Below, piece after piece: positions 36,131-46,768 of a stretch of DNA of 64,000 nucleotides. The translations under genes and the position numbers were made by a program. Source of the stretch: Geosiphon pyriformis (lineage: Eukaryota > Glomeromycota > Glomeromycetes > Archaeosporales > Geosiphonaceae). Numbering within the stretch: position 1 is the stretch's first letter; each line of letters starts with the position of its first letter. The stretch spans positions 380,976 through 444,975 of the forward strand of contig JAAOMT010000752.1 of NCBI GenBank assembly GCA_016748015.1. Reading direction: 5' to 3'. Under the pieces are notes generated by a model. The model saw only the letters and a list, made by a program, of their open reading frames with translations. It was not told the DNA's origin and searched no databases.

Positions 36131-36235
36131 AAAATCTGTAATAAATTAGTAAAACTTGTAATAGATTAACAAAATTTGTAATAAATTAATAAAATTTACA
36201 ATAAATAAAATAAAACTTATAATAAAATAAAAACC
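36131..36235. repeat. 20-bp tandem repeat, about five units
   Basis: aaaatctgtaataaattagt, aaaacttgtaatagattaac and aaaatttgtaataaattaat are in exact 20-base register, followed by two looser units. Confidence 0.8.
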
Positions 36236-36509
36236 TATAAATTTTATAATTATATTAAATAAAATCTGTAATAAATAAATATTTTTTAAACACAACAGTA
36301 TTTTTTAAAAGCAATTTAATTAAAAATATTATAAAATTAATTAAATTAAATAATATAACTTTGATTAAAAAATTCAAATAAATAATATTATTTTTATTAA
36401 AACAGATAAGCTTAAAAATAAAGATCTATATTTATTATATATATTATCTTTAAGAGCAGACTAAAAATAAAAAATAAAAATAATTTTTTGTCTTTTTAAT
36501 TTTATGATC

Positions 36510-38750
36510 ACAATTAGACCAAAGAATAAAAAAGCTGCACCTAATATCTTTTCTGAGATATCTAATAAAATTTCAACCAGAAAAGCTTTTTTTATTGTAA
36601 AAGCAACTAGACAAAACGTTTTAAAAGTCTTTATTTAATCTAATAATCATGAAAAGCTGTTTTTGATAACTACTAAAGCAACTTTTTCATCTTTGGCTGG
36701 TTTTTTATCAGTTAAAATTTTCTTAAAGAAACACACTTGGGTTAATCCCAGTGTTGTTTTTATTCCGATTAAGAGCCCAAAAGTTTTTAATAATAGACTT
36801 GTGAACAAGCTGGTTTTTCTTTCTTTAGCTTTAATACTTGATGCTGCTAGCACTATATTTTCAAAAAAAATGGTCAAAAAGACCAAAAGTTTAGAAAAGT
36901 AAAGGCAGTTGCTTGCCTTTGCTATTGATACATCAAATCCTTTTGTGGTTCCCAATGAGATCTTAGGTGAAATTTCTATAGTATTATCTAACATATTATC
37001 CAAGATGGACCAAGATCAACTACTAGCTGTATTGCCAAATATGGTGTCTTCTGGCAGATTATTACTGGTTTTAAAAGCAAAACAATTATTTTCTGTGATG
37101 TTACCTATTTTTGAGAACTGGGTTGACCAAATAGAAATAGAATCATTTTTTTCTCTGGTTTCTGATGCTGCTGCTAGTAGTACTTAAGAAATTATTACTA
37201 GTCATCCAAGATTTACTGAGTAAATAGTCTCTATTCTGGTACTTGGTATTACTTTCAAAATCAAATTAACTTATATTAAGGCTGTTTTTTAGTCTGTGTA
37301 TGGTTTTTTGAGTGCAAAATCAGTTGTAAAAGATGGTGTAAAGCTCTTTTGTATAAAGTTTGCTTTCCAAAACTCTTTGGATGTTGCATTTTTGGTCAAG
37401 CTTACAAGCTTTATTTATCTTGCTATTCTTAAAATTGCCAAGTTTTTGGTAATTTTTGAGTCTGGCTCTTTTTTTGCTGTTATTATACTGTATAATGTGC
37501 CTTTAGGTATGTTTATTGTTGACATTAAGACAGCTTTCAATGTTTTTGATATAATTACTTATGTTGTGCTGAAGTCTGTTGATATTTGGCAATATATGGT
37601 GGTTTATTTTGAGAAGTTAGACTTTGCTATGTCTGCTTTAAATCATTGATCAGTCTTGATAGACAAGAATAATATTAGAATCCTCTTCTTGATAAATCAA
37701 AATGAGACTATTCTGTTTTATAATAGATTTAAGACCAAGTTAGTTAATCTTTCTTCTGGCTGCACTGCTTTTGAAATTAGTAATTTGATTTCTCAAGTTG
37801 GTGGCCGAACATGTTTTATTTTTTACTCTCCTGATTCTAGTTGTTATATTCAGTTCTCAAGTAAATCTGAATGCTGTTGTATTTAAGACTAGTATACTGA
37901 GGAAATGTTGTATTTGGTAGAAAACTCCTAAAAATAAGTGCTGTTTTTAGTATTAAAATTTGAGTTATCTGGCTTTAAATTGTAAGGTGTCTTCACTTTT
38001 TTTTCCTAAAATTTTTAAAACTTTTATCTTTTGTATTGTTGATAGCAAGTCTTATGCCAATATTACTGCTCTTGTGCCTTTTGTGCTTTTTTGTTTTTCT
38101 GTTGGTTTGGTTTTATTTGTTGATATATTGGCTGATAATTTTGTAATTTCTTTTTGGTTGTCTTTTCTGGAGTCTAAGTTAACTAAACTTTCTGATTTGG
38201 TTAACTCTATTGTTAAGTTTGTTGGTTTTATGGTCAAATTATTTGAACAATTTGTTAATAAAAATTTAATTTCAAGTAGTGTTCTTGGTCTTAGAATCAA
38301 TGAAATTTTAGTGTATATAAGTATTTTTAGCATGACTGTTGATAAGCTGAAGCAAAAGATAATTGCTTTAAAAACTAAGTATAGCTATAAGAACATTAAT
38401 ATGTCTGGTCTTTATATAAGTTTGTTTTCTGTTGATGATAATATGTTTTTTAACTTAATGTTGCTTTGAAAACATAAATCTGCTGTTGTAAAGACTAATG
38501 ACTTTAAAACAGTTGAGTGGCTGATTAGTTTGGTTAGTAATAGTACTATATTGTTTAAAATTGTTTAAAAAATGTCTTTTTTGGATAAGTTTTCTTCTAA
38601 GACTTTAGCATAATGTATTTTTGATTGATCTGAGTGACTAGTCACGTGTAAAAAGTACATAATTAGTGCCTAGTTTAGATTACTTAGCTTGATGTATTGT
38701 ACTAGGTGGCTTTTGGGCTGTACTTGTTAAGCAATAAAAAAAAAATTTGT
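36510..38750 (+). mobile_element. LINE copy 2: ORF1-only half-LINE
   Basis: Broken frame of the LINE first ORF, an RNA-binding protein. Readable runs are 36663-36902, 36909-37187 (DQDQLLAVLPNMVSSGRLLL), 37296-37649 (KTAFNVFDIITYVVLKSVDI), 37656-37886 (IDKNNIRILFLINQNETILF, ISQVGGRTCFI) and 37960-38469. Near 37940-37990 the zinc knuckle reads CCF*Y*NLSYLALNC; the expected C-x2-C-x4-H-x4-C is spoiled by C-to-T and G-to-A changes. After about 38600 the sequence passes straight into the same 3' UTR as copy 1 (gatctgagtgactagtcacg against tagtctgaatgactggttat) and an A-tail of ten A, with no RT between. Confidence 0.8.
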
Positions 38751-40344
38751 ATAAATACTTATATGTTTAAGATTAATATTTATAATATTATTATTATTTG
38801 CAATTAATGAGTTTGTTTTTTCTAAACTTAATTTAAATACAAAAACTCGATTTTTTTAGGATTTATTTATTGTTAATAAGTTAATATTCAAAGCAAAAGA
38901 CTTTTTAAACATTAAAAACAATTTTTTTTAAGAAAAAAACAAATAGATATTTTCAGTTATATTAGTATTATCAAAATTAATCTGTTTTATTGGTTTATTA
39001 TTAATAAATAACTAATTTTGGTGTTTTTTAAAGTTAATTCATAAAATAATTAAGAATTTTTTACTTTTATTTAAAATAAAGTTTAATTTTTTAACCAATA
39101 ACTTTTTATCTTTATAATATTAGAGACAATATATTTATTATTATAAACATTATCTATTTTACTGTTTTAAAACACAAATTAATTCAAAAATACCACCAAG
39201 TTAGCTTTAACTAATAACATTTTATTAACAAAATTTTTTAAAAACAAGATTTTAGTATTGGATTTTTTTTATTTAATTCGCCAAATTCATATTTAATATT
39301 ATTTTTTTTTAAAATAAAATATATTTTTTTGCTACTTTTTTGTTTATATTACTAATAAAAACACTTATCAAATTTAATTTTATAAACAAAAATATATTAA
39401 AAAAATAGCTTGAAAAAGACATTAAATAAAAATAAATAAATATAAGATTATTTTTCAAAAATATTAATTAATAGCCAAAAAATAAAAAATTAACTTTGTA
39501 TTAATATTTTTTATATTTGTAATTTTATTTTTAATAATTAAAATATTTTTAAAAAAATTAATAAAAATCATTAATTTGTTAATATTCTAATTTTACTATT
39601 ATAAAAAATAGCAAGATAAAAAAAATTAATTATTATAAAAAAGTTTATATATTATATATTTAAAATTTACAAAACAATTTTTGTTTTAGATTATTATGCT
39701 TTAAATATTTTCAACCTGTTTATTATAAAAAATAAAGTTAATACAAATAATTAACTAATCTAAAAAAGTTTTTATTTTGTTAGAATAAAAACAAAAAACT
39801 TAATAATTTATTAAATTATAAAGATAAATAAGAAAAGAGGCAAAAATTTGCAAAATTAATCATATAAACTTTATATATAAATTGTGGTACAAAAATTGGA
39901 TTTAATTTTTTATTCAATAATAATTATTTATATAAAGTAAAATAAGTATTAGTATAAAAGAAATCAATTTTTTTAAGAGAATTTTCAAAAATCTTATTAT
40001 TTTACTTTTAAAAATAAAAAATACATTAATTTTTGAATATATAGTTAGAAAATATAATTTAAAATTTTTAAGTTTTGTCGCAATTTTAGGGTTTTTATAG
40101 TAAAATATATATATGAAAATTTTCTAATTGGTTTTATTTTAATTTTTAAAGTAAAAAATATCAAGTTTCTAAAAAATGCTTTTAAGTAACCTTAAATTTT
40201 TGTTTTATTTGAATAATTATTTATTGTAAGATAAAAAGTTAATTCAATTTTTCCTGTACCATATTGTATTTATTATAAAATAAATAATTCATATAAAACA
40301 ATATTTTATAATTAAATTAAATAACAAAAAATATTCATTTCTAG
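38751..40344. other. AT-rich spacer with a possible MITE
   Basis: No gene seen. The only structure is the inverted-end block at 39875-40270, listed separately. The remainder is AT-rich sequence without readable frames. Confidence 0.6.
39875..40270. repeat. Possible MITE with inverted ends
   Basis: Left: aaattgtggtacaaaaattg then gatttaa. The reverse complement of the right side reads caatatggtacaggaaaaat then tgaatta. They share ggtaca, an A-run, attg and a-rich flank over about 30 bp. About 0.4 kb in all, no coding. AT-rich ends make chance similarity possible. Confidence 0.35.
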
Positions 40345-40349
40345 ACTTT

Positions 40350-40617
40350 AACCTACATCAGGTTAAGTTCCCTCTAATTTCTTCTGCAGTAGTCCATTTA
40401 ATGAATTAACATCTCAACTATTTATAATTATTTCGGCAATACAAGGTGGAATAAGTGGGGGAATTAATCTTAGGTCTATTCTCATTCAAAATAGCCATTA
40501 TAATAATAGGATCATGAGAATAATCATGAAAAGGAGGCTTTCCTGTTGCTAATTCCTATAATAACATGAAAAACCTATAAATATCACCAGCCAAAGTGAA
40601 CTTTTCTCCTCTGAAAG
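40350..40617 (-). pseudogene. Kinase relic K4, C-lobe fragment
   Basis: The - strand gives LRGEKFTLAGDIYRFFMLL, then ELATGKPPFHDYSHDPIIIM, then AILNENRPKI, which matches K1-K3 from just after the PPE motif to the middle of the C-lobe. A one-base shift follows (the frame changes at the PTYS piece) and stops appear (taa for Trp-type sites). The tail pieces TTAEEIR and a weak end near 40350 close it. No N-lobe, catalytic loop or DFG is present. Upstream, near 40745-40800, is promoter-like sequence shared with K2 and K3 (tcatcaaacta), so a full gene once stood here and lost its 5' exons. Confidence 0.8.
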
Positions 40618-41523
40618 AATGAAAATAGATAATTATTATTATTATTAGAAGATATTTCTGAAACTTTATTTAATGTACGTTTAGAGGCGAATTCTAGCAC
40701 ATGTATTAAGTTGTTTAACTATGTTCACATGGTTTAAAAAATGTCTTGATTCATCAAACTACCATTCGCCATAAATCATGCTAAAATTAATAAACAGGTT
40801 TGACTATTTAATTCGATACGTAAATTTTACCTAACCTCCTATTTTTTCCCTCCACCGCAGATTTTGTTTAACCACCATAAAATTGAACTATGAAGTCTTT
40901 AAGCAATTTTGGCGCATCAGTTACCTAAATGCAACTCATCTAATTTAACATGATTGATTTTTATGCTAAAACGATATTAATGGCAATCATGTCATTCATT
41001 ATCTTCAATATAAAACAAAAATTGAAGTCTAAACACTAATTAGCGATAGAAAATACTTAAATTAGGTAACATTTTAAGTAGTCATCATTTAAAGTCTTTC
41101 TTTTTATATGAATTTATTAAAAATTAGAATTTTAAGGTTTGTTGCTAAGTTAAGTATTTTTAAATAATTAAATTTAATATCTAATATATCACATGAGTGC
41201 AATCAAAAGCTTGGAAGAAATAATTGAAATAGTAAATCATTTTTATATTTAATTAATAGATATAGATATATATCTATATATTTCATTATAAACAAAATAA
41301 CTAACTTATTTAATTTAAAAATTTTTATTGTCAAATAAGAATACTGATAAAGGTTATTTTAAGGTGTAATTACAGATAGATTTAATGATTATATTTTATG
41401 TTTCACACGAAAGCCACAAGTAGTTAGTTTACTATTGGTTGTTGTTTTTTGTTTTCGTCATACAAGAAATTGAACTGCTCCATTTATAATGAGACAATGG
41501 AAAACTTTTTTGGGGTCTTTCTG
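40618..41523. other. Spacer with relic kinase promoter
   Basis: Near 40745-40800, gattcatcaaactaccattc then gccataaatcatgctaaa resembles the upstream regions of K2 (46390-46420) and K3 (49770-49805), read in the K4 direction. Nothing else is recognisable up to the K1 promoter apart from a tatagatatatatctata palindromic patch near 41260-41280. Confidence 0.5.
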
Positions 41524-41531
41524 CATAAATA
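41524..41531 (+). promoter_or_regulatory. TATA-like box of K1
   Basis: cataaata lies 99-106 bp upstream of the K1 ATG, in the same relative place as tataaata of K2 and K3. It is followed by the shared run atcaaataaa, then tcctcttcaaataataacct and cacattttat before the ATG. Confidence 0.5.
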
Positions 41532-41629
41532 CCAACTTCGCCTTTAAAAAATTATTTTCTAAACAAATTATCAAATAAAGCTTTAAAAAAATCCTCTTCA
41601 AATAATAACCTATTCACATTTTATTCACT

Positions 41630-42482
41630 ATGGGGAATCTTCAAACTAAAATAACCCGCTCAGAAGCCTATGTTAAAAAAACTCGTCCGTATGCTCATGA
41701 CTGCAACGAGTGTGAAGCGTGTCAGGGAAGCATTAAAAATAATAATAATAATTATTGTAGTGCATGCCAGTTCATATTTTTTGAAAAACTTTATAAAGAC
41801 TTCTCAAGTGGCAATAAAGAAGTTGATGAAATAATTAAGAATCCAATTTATATTCCACTTAAAGATTTTAATGGTAAATTAAATTACTATGATTGGATTC
41901 CATGGGAGCGTTTGTCGAATGTCAATGAAATTGCTAGAGGAGGGTTCGGTATAATTTATAAAGCAACATGGATTGATGGACGGATTGATACGTGGAGTAT
42001 AGGATGTAATGGTGAATATAAAAGAGAAGGAACAGTGGAAGTAGCTATAAAAATTATAAAAACGAACAGTGAAGAAGTGTTTAAAGAGGTAAACAAATTA
42101 TTATTATTTATGTTTATATTTATATTTAATTAATTCATATTTAACTATTATTTATTTACTGTATATTATTATCGTTTATTTACTTTTTTACACTGTGTCG
42201 TTGATAGTTAAATATTCAAAGAACTATGTTTATTAATAAGGGTAGGGGTGTAGATTATATCTGTTCAATGTATGGGATTACGCAAAACGCTGAAACACTC
42301 GAATATGGAATTGTTATGGACTTTGCTAAACGTGGAGACATGAGGAATTATTTATCAACAAATTTTCATTCTACAAGTTGGATTGACCTACACTCGGGTA
42401 ACATCCTACAATTATATGAACGATTGGTACGTATTGGAGACTTCGGATTATGTCAACCAGTAAACCATGAAGCAACAACAAT

Positions 42483-42517
<35 letters not shown>

Positions 42518-43290
42518 GAAGAAGAAAAGACACGAAAGAAAAAAAGATATATGGAGTGATTCCATACATTCCACCAGAAGTTTTAAGAGGAGAAAAGTTT
42601 ACAAAAGCTGGTGATATTTATAGTTATGGAATGTTATTATGGGAATTAGCAACAGGAAAGCCTCCCTTTTATGATTGTAAACATGATCATATTCTTATAA
42701 TGGCTATTTTAAATGGTCAAAGACCTAAGATTACCTTCCCACTTATTCCACCTCGTATCGCTGAAATAATTATAACGTGTTGGGATCCTAATCCCGAGAA
42801 TCGTCCTACTGCTGAAGAAATTGATGAGATGTTGTTCGAACTTAAGGCAATGTATGAATGGTTTATAGATAAGAGTTCTACAGATGAGGAGTCTACAGCT
42901 GAGGGGTTTATAGATGCGGAGTCTACAGATGAGGAGTTTTCATATAAAGAGTCTAAAACTGTAAGTCTTCAGTTTCTAGAATCAGAGAAATACTTAAAAG
43001 AAATGGCAGAAAGTGATGACTCAACGACAACAAATCAATCAACGACGACAATGACAACAACAACAACTCGCATTCATTCAGGAGCAGTTTATACAAGCCG
43101 TGTTTTGACTTTGCAAATGATTGATTTTTCTAAAGGTAAGTCTATTATATGTATAAGTTATAAACATTTTGATCGAATAATTTAATGTTAAACTTTTATT
43201 TTAATTTTCAATTATCATTTTTAAAACAAAATTTATCTACCTTCCATAGACCTGATCGCGATCAGAGATCTTCATCGCAAAAAAGTTTAA
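41630..43290 (+). CDS. Protein kinase-like K1, probable pseudokinase
   Basis: Proposed exons are 41630-42088, 42208-43135 and 43250-43290; introns start gtaaac and gtaagt and end gatag and catag; 475 residues. Cys cluster C25, C28, C31, C43, C46. The kinase domain starts near residue 95: Gly loop ARGGFGIIYKA (102-112), Lys141 in VEVAIKI, DFG 231-233, IPPEVLRG (274-281), GDIYSYGMLLWEL. Compared with K3, 24 codons are missing between TSW and DLHSGN, so the HR of HRD and the helix before it are gone while Asp213 remains. The activation segment has a 15-residue Thr-rich tract coded by caa repeats. The N-terminus MGNLQTK fits an N-myristoylation signal; K2 and K3 start MENKEIK. An acidic, Thr-rich tail follows. 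Probably cytosolic or membrane-bound signalling; substrate unknown. Confidence 0.72.
42473..42517 (+). repeat. CAA trinucleotide repeat in K1 activation segment
   Basis: About 15 aca/caa units code for the Thr tract between DFG and the PPE motif. K2 has only four Thr codons at this place and K3 five, so tract length differs between paralogues. The antisense Leu-rich frame here is an artefact of the repeat. Confidence 0.85.
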
Positions 43291-43494
43291 TTTTATTCAG
43301 TTCGTAATTAGTTTAAACTTTTATTTAAAAAATTAACAGTGAATGTGCTATCATCAATCCCCTCAATTTGAAACTATTATTCAAAAACAAAATGAATATT
43401 TTTATTTGCATGTGATTTGATTGAACATTAATCCTTTATCAAACTAAAAATTTGGTGAAAACTTAAAGATGCTTAGGCATTAATACTATATCAA
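43291..43494. other. K1 3' flank up to the gap
   Basis: AT-rich 3' flank, probably 3' UTR and terminator of K1. Nothing else is visible before the Ns. Confidence 0.4.
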
Positions 43495-44075
43495 NNNNNN
43501 NNNNNNNNNNNNNNNNNNNNNNNNNNNNNNNNNNNNNNNNNNNNNNNNNNNNNNNNNNNNNNNNNNNNNNNNNNNNNNNNNNNNNNNNNNNNNNNNNNNN
43601 NNNNNNNNNNNNNNNNNNNNNNNNNNNNNNNNNNNNNNNNNNNNNNNNNNNNNNNNNNNNNNNNNNNNNNNNNNNNNNNNNNNNNNNNNNNNNNNNNNNN
43701 NNNNNNNNNNNNNNNNNNNNNNNNNNNNNNNNNNNNNNNNNNNNNNNNNNNNNNNNNNNNNNNNNNNNNNNNNNNNNNNNNNNNNNNNNNNNNNNNNNNN
43801 NNNNNNNNNNNNNNNNNNNNNNNNNNNNNNNNNNNNNNNNNNNNNNNNNNNNNNNNNNNNNNNNNNNNNNNNNNNNNNNNNNNNNNNNNNNNNNNNNNNN
43901 NNNNNNNNNNNNNNNNNNNNNNNNNNNNNNNNNNNNNNNNNNNNNNNNNNNNNNNNNNNNNNNNNNNNNNNNNNNNNNNNNNNNNNNNNNNNNNNNNNNN
44001 NNNNNNNNNNNNNNNNNNNNNNNNNNNNNNNNNNNNNNNNNNNNNNNNNNNNNNNNNNNNNNNNNNNNNNNNNNN
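43495..44075. other. Assembly gap, 581 N
   Basis: Run of N between the convergent 3' ends of K1 and K2. A repeated or inverted sequence between near-identical genes is a likely reason for the gap. Any frame across it is meaningless. Confidence 0.99.
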
Positions 44076-44534
44076 GCTAGAATAGGATTCAATGCATTAA
44101 TAAAACAACATAAATTGATAGATTAATTGATTTAGATAGCATAAAATATCATTGTAAAATGGAATTTTAAGAAACAAAACTAATTCAAAGCACCAAATAA
44201 AATTTATTAACACATCTTTGCAGAATAGTAATAAACTCTTTAAAGAAGTATATTTTTATTTGTTTAAATTTATTTTATATGGAGATATGACCATTCTACT
44301 CATTGGTTCGATAAATTAGAGATCGCGTGTTAGGCTACATAGAATTCATTCGGTTGTTTAGATAATTGAGATTTATAAGTTGAATTAAGTTAACAACTAA
44401 ACAATTAAACGTCAAACTCAAAGGGAATATTTTATAAAAGAATGAAAACAATGAAATGAATGTAATAAATATCGTAACTACTAGAATTGAAATTTTAAAA
44501 TACAAATAAAGATACCCGATTACGATTAGATCTA
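44076..44534. other. K2 3' flank next to the gap
   Basis: AT-rich, no gene. Probably K2 3' UTR and flank. Bases near 44534-44511 continue the homology to the K1 last exon (atctaatcgtaatcgggtat against acctgatcgcgatcagagat). Confidence 0.4.
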
Positions 44535-46232
44535 TTAAGAGTCGTCTAATATAAAAGAAATAATAAAATAACCATTAAAAATATTATAATGTTAAGTACA
44601 TAATTATATTTAAACTTTTTTAATTTCTTACCTTTAGGGAGGAACACAAATTCTTTGATAATAGTATAGTAAATTAAATGTAAATTTTTAATATACTGTA
44701 TAATAATTAAATAAAAGAATTAATCAATATAAAAATAGATAAACTAACCTTTAGAAAAATCAATCATTTGCAAAGTTAAAACACGACTTGTATAAACCGC
44801 TCCTGGATGAATACGAGTTGTTGTCGTTGTCATTGTCGTAGTTGATTGATTTGTTGTCGTTGAGTCGTCACTTTCTGCCATTTCTTTTACGTATTTATCT
44901 GATTCTAGAAACTGAGGACCTAACTCCTCATCTGTAGAATTCTTATCTCTAAACCGTTCATACATTCCCAAAAGGGTGAGCAACTTACTCCAAACTTCTC
45001 TGGCAGTAGGACGATTTTCAGGATTAACATCCCAACACGTTATAATTATTTCAGCGATACGAGGTGGAATAAGTGGGAAAGTAATCTCAGGTCTAATACC
45101 ATTTAAAATATCTATTATAAGAAGGTGGTCATGAGAACGATCATAAAAAGGAGGCTTTCCTGTTACTAATTCCAATAATAACATTCCATAACTATAAATA
45201 TCACCAGCTTTTGTAAACTTTTCTCCTCTTAAAACTTCTGGTGGAATGTATGGAATCACTCCATATATATATTTTTCCTCTGTTGTTGTTGTTGCTTCAT
45301 TTTTTACTGGTTGACATAATCCGAGGTCTCCAATATTTATACGTTCATTACTAAATTTTAGGATGTTGCCCGAGTGTAGGTCACGATGAACCATACCAAA
45401 AGAATGAATTTGTTTAAGTCCTTCAGCTATATCACCTGCGATCAATAATTTATCATCCCAACTCATAGAATGAAAATTTGTTGATAAATATTTTCGCATA
45501 TCTCCAAGTTTAGCAAAGGGCATCACAATTCCATATTCGAGTGTTTCAGCGTTTTGCGTAATTCCAATTATATTAGAGATGTAATAATTGTCTTTTTTAT
45601 CACAGTTAATAAAAATAGCTCTTTCAATGTTTAACTATCAACGACACAGTGTAAAATAGTAAATAAACGATATTATACAGTAAATAAATAATAGGTAAAT
45701 ATTAATTAATTGAATATGAATTAATTAAAAATGAATTTTAGATAAATATTAATAATAATAATAGTTTGTTTACCTCTTTAAACACTTCTTCACTGTTCGT
45801 TGACATAATTTTTATTACTACTTCCACTGTTCCTTCTCTTTTATAGTCCATTTCACCATTATGTTTTATACTTCTTACATCAATTAATCCATCAATTAGA
45901 GTTGCTTTATAAATTATACTGAACCCTCCTCTAGCAATTTGGTTAATATTCGACAAACGCTCCCATGGAATCCATTCATAGTATTTCAATCTAGCATAAT
46001 AGTCATTATTCTTATTAGGTGGAATATAGATTGGATTTCTAATTATTTCATCCACTTCTTTATTGCCGCTTGAAAAGTTCTTATAAAGTTTTTCAAAAAA
46101 TATGAACTGGCATGCTCTACAACGATTAACCCAATTACTGCAAATCATTCTAATTTCGTCTTGACAATAAAAACACACATTGCAATCATGAGATTCTGGA
46201 CGAGTTGTTCTTTTAATTTCTTTGTTTTCCAT
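44535..46232 (-). CDS. Protein kinase-like K2 (complete kinase domain)
   Basis: Exon 1 is 46232-45774 (459 nt, 153 codons) and exon 2 begins at 45634. The intron runs gtaaac...gatag, as in K1. Without further splicing the frame stops at 44744 (449 residues). With the candidate microexon 44652-44632 and a last exon from 44545, it ends at 44535. Cys17, 20, 23, 31, 38 and 41 form a small metal-binding-like cluster. Kinase domain: Gly loop RGGFSIIYKA (third Gly is Ser), Lys141 (VVIK), HRDLHSGN 236-243, DLG 256-258 in place of DFG, PPE 284-286, GDIYSYGMLL, and RPTAREV near the end. The tail ends with the Thr-rich piece shared by K1 and K3. Likely an active Ser/Thr or Tyr kinase of the expanded TKL-like type. 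Start chosen for the taccATGG context and the match to K3. Confidence 0.82.
44632..44652 (-). other. Candidate 21-nt microexon of K2
   Basis: Preceded by ttatcaaag and followed by gtaagaaatt. It would add EFVFLPK in frame after phase-1 donor aaag/gttagt at 44749. The K3 counterpart at 51629-51649 gives ELVFLPK with the same flanks. The spliced product would end at DDS plus stop, and at DDA plus stop in K3. Confidence 0.45.
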
Positions 46233-46700
46233 GGTATGAATAAGAACGGATAAAATGTAAATAGATTATTATTCGAAGAAGGTTTTTTTGAAAATTTTTA
46301 TTTGATAGTACGTTTAAAAAGTAATTTATTTAAACGCGGGAGTTCTTATTTATATTGTTTCAATTTATTAACCTTAAAAAAAAATATTTATTCATCAAAC
46401 TATGACTCGCTATAAATTATACTAAATAGGTAGCTGTAATACACAAAGAAAGACGCCAAACAAGTTTCATTATGGTTGTCTGAGCAAGTAGTTTAATGAA
46501 TTTTAGCAGCACAGTATTTTTAATGCCTAACTTGTTTTGTGTTGAGTGTTGTCGTTGTTGTTGTTGTTGTTTGTGTTGTTGTTCTACAAAGAAATGAAAA
46601 CTCTGTGTACCAAAACAGAGAAGTTTATTTACGACCGCTTTTAGTTTCTTGTTTTTGTTAGCTCTTAAACTAACTTTGGTTGCTTTAAAGAAAAACTTTC
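46233..46700 (-). promoter_or_regulatory. K2 upstream region shared with K3
   Basis: On the - strand the 450 bp before the K2 ATG are near-identical in blocks to those before K3: acgtactatcaaataaa, tttacattttatccgttctt, atttagtataatttatagcg, acttgtttggcgt and gagttttcatttctttgtag. K2 has an extra gtt/aac trinucleotide run near 46546-46585. The blocks suggest conserved regulatory sequence or recent duplication or conversion. Confidence 0.6.
46347..46354 (-). promoter_or_regulatory. TATA box of K2
   Basis: tataaata on the - strand within aaacaatataaataagaact, 115-122 bp upstream of the ATG. The identical 20-mer is before K3. Confidence 0.65.
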
Positions 46701-46768
46701 AAATTCTTAATTATAATCCTAAATAAAACTTTTAGATATTAAGGGATCTGTTTGTTTTATAAATTTCA

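Larger units (their letters stand above)
33079..36509. other. AT-rich spacer, no gene seen
   Basis: Over 3.4 kb of very AT-rich sequence. Two short - strand frames (34918-34691 and 35662-35447) are Lys/Ile/Phe/Asn-rich and have no motif, so I do not call them. Small structures are the inverted repeat at 33932-33997 and the 20-bp tandem repeat at 36131-36235. It may be an old, unreadable transposon. Confidence 0.6.

Noticed and set aside
36131-36235. CRISPR-like array from the regular 20-bp period
   Set aside because: Units are head to tail without spacers, and the genome is eukaryotic; it is a minisatellite.
42371-42574. Antisense Leu-rich frame over K1
   Set aside because: Reverse reading of the CAA repeat inside a well-supported kinase exon.
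43463-44092. Open frame of about 200 codons through the N run
   Set aside because: It is made of undefined bases; only the few end codons are sequence.
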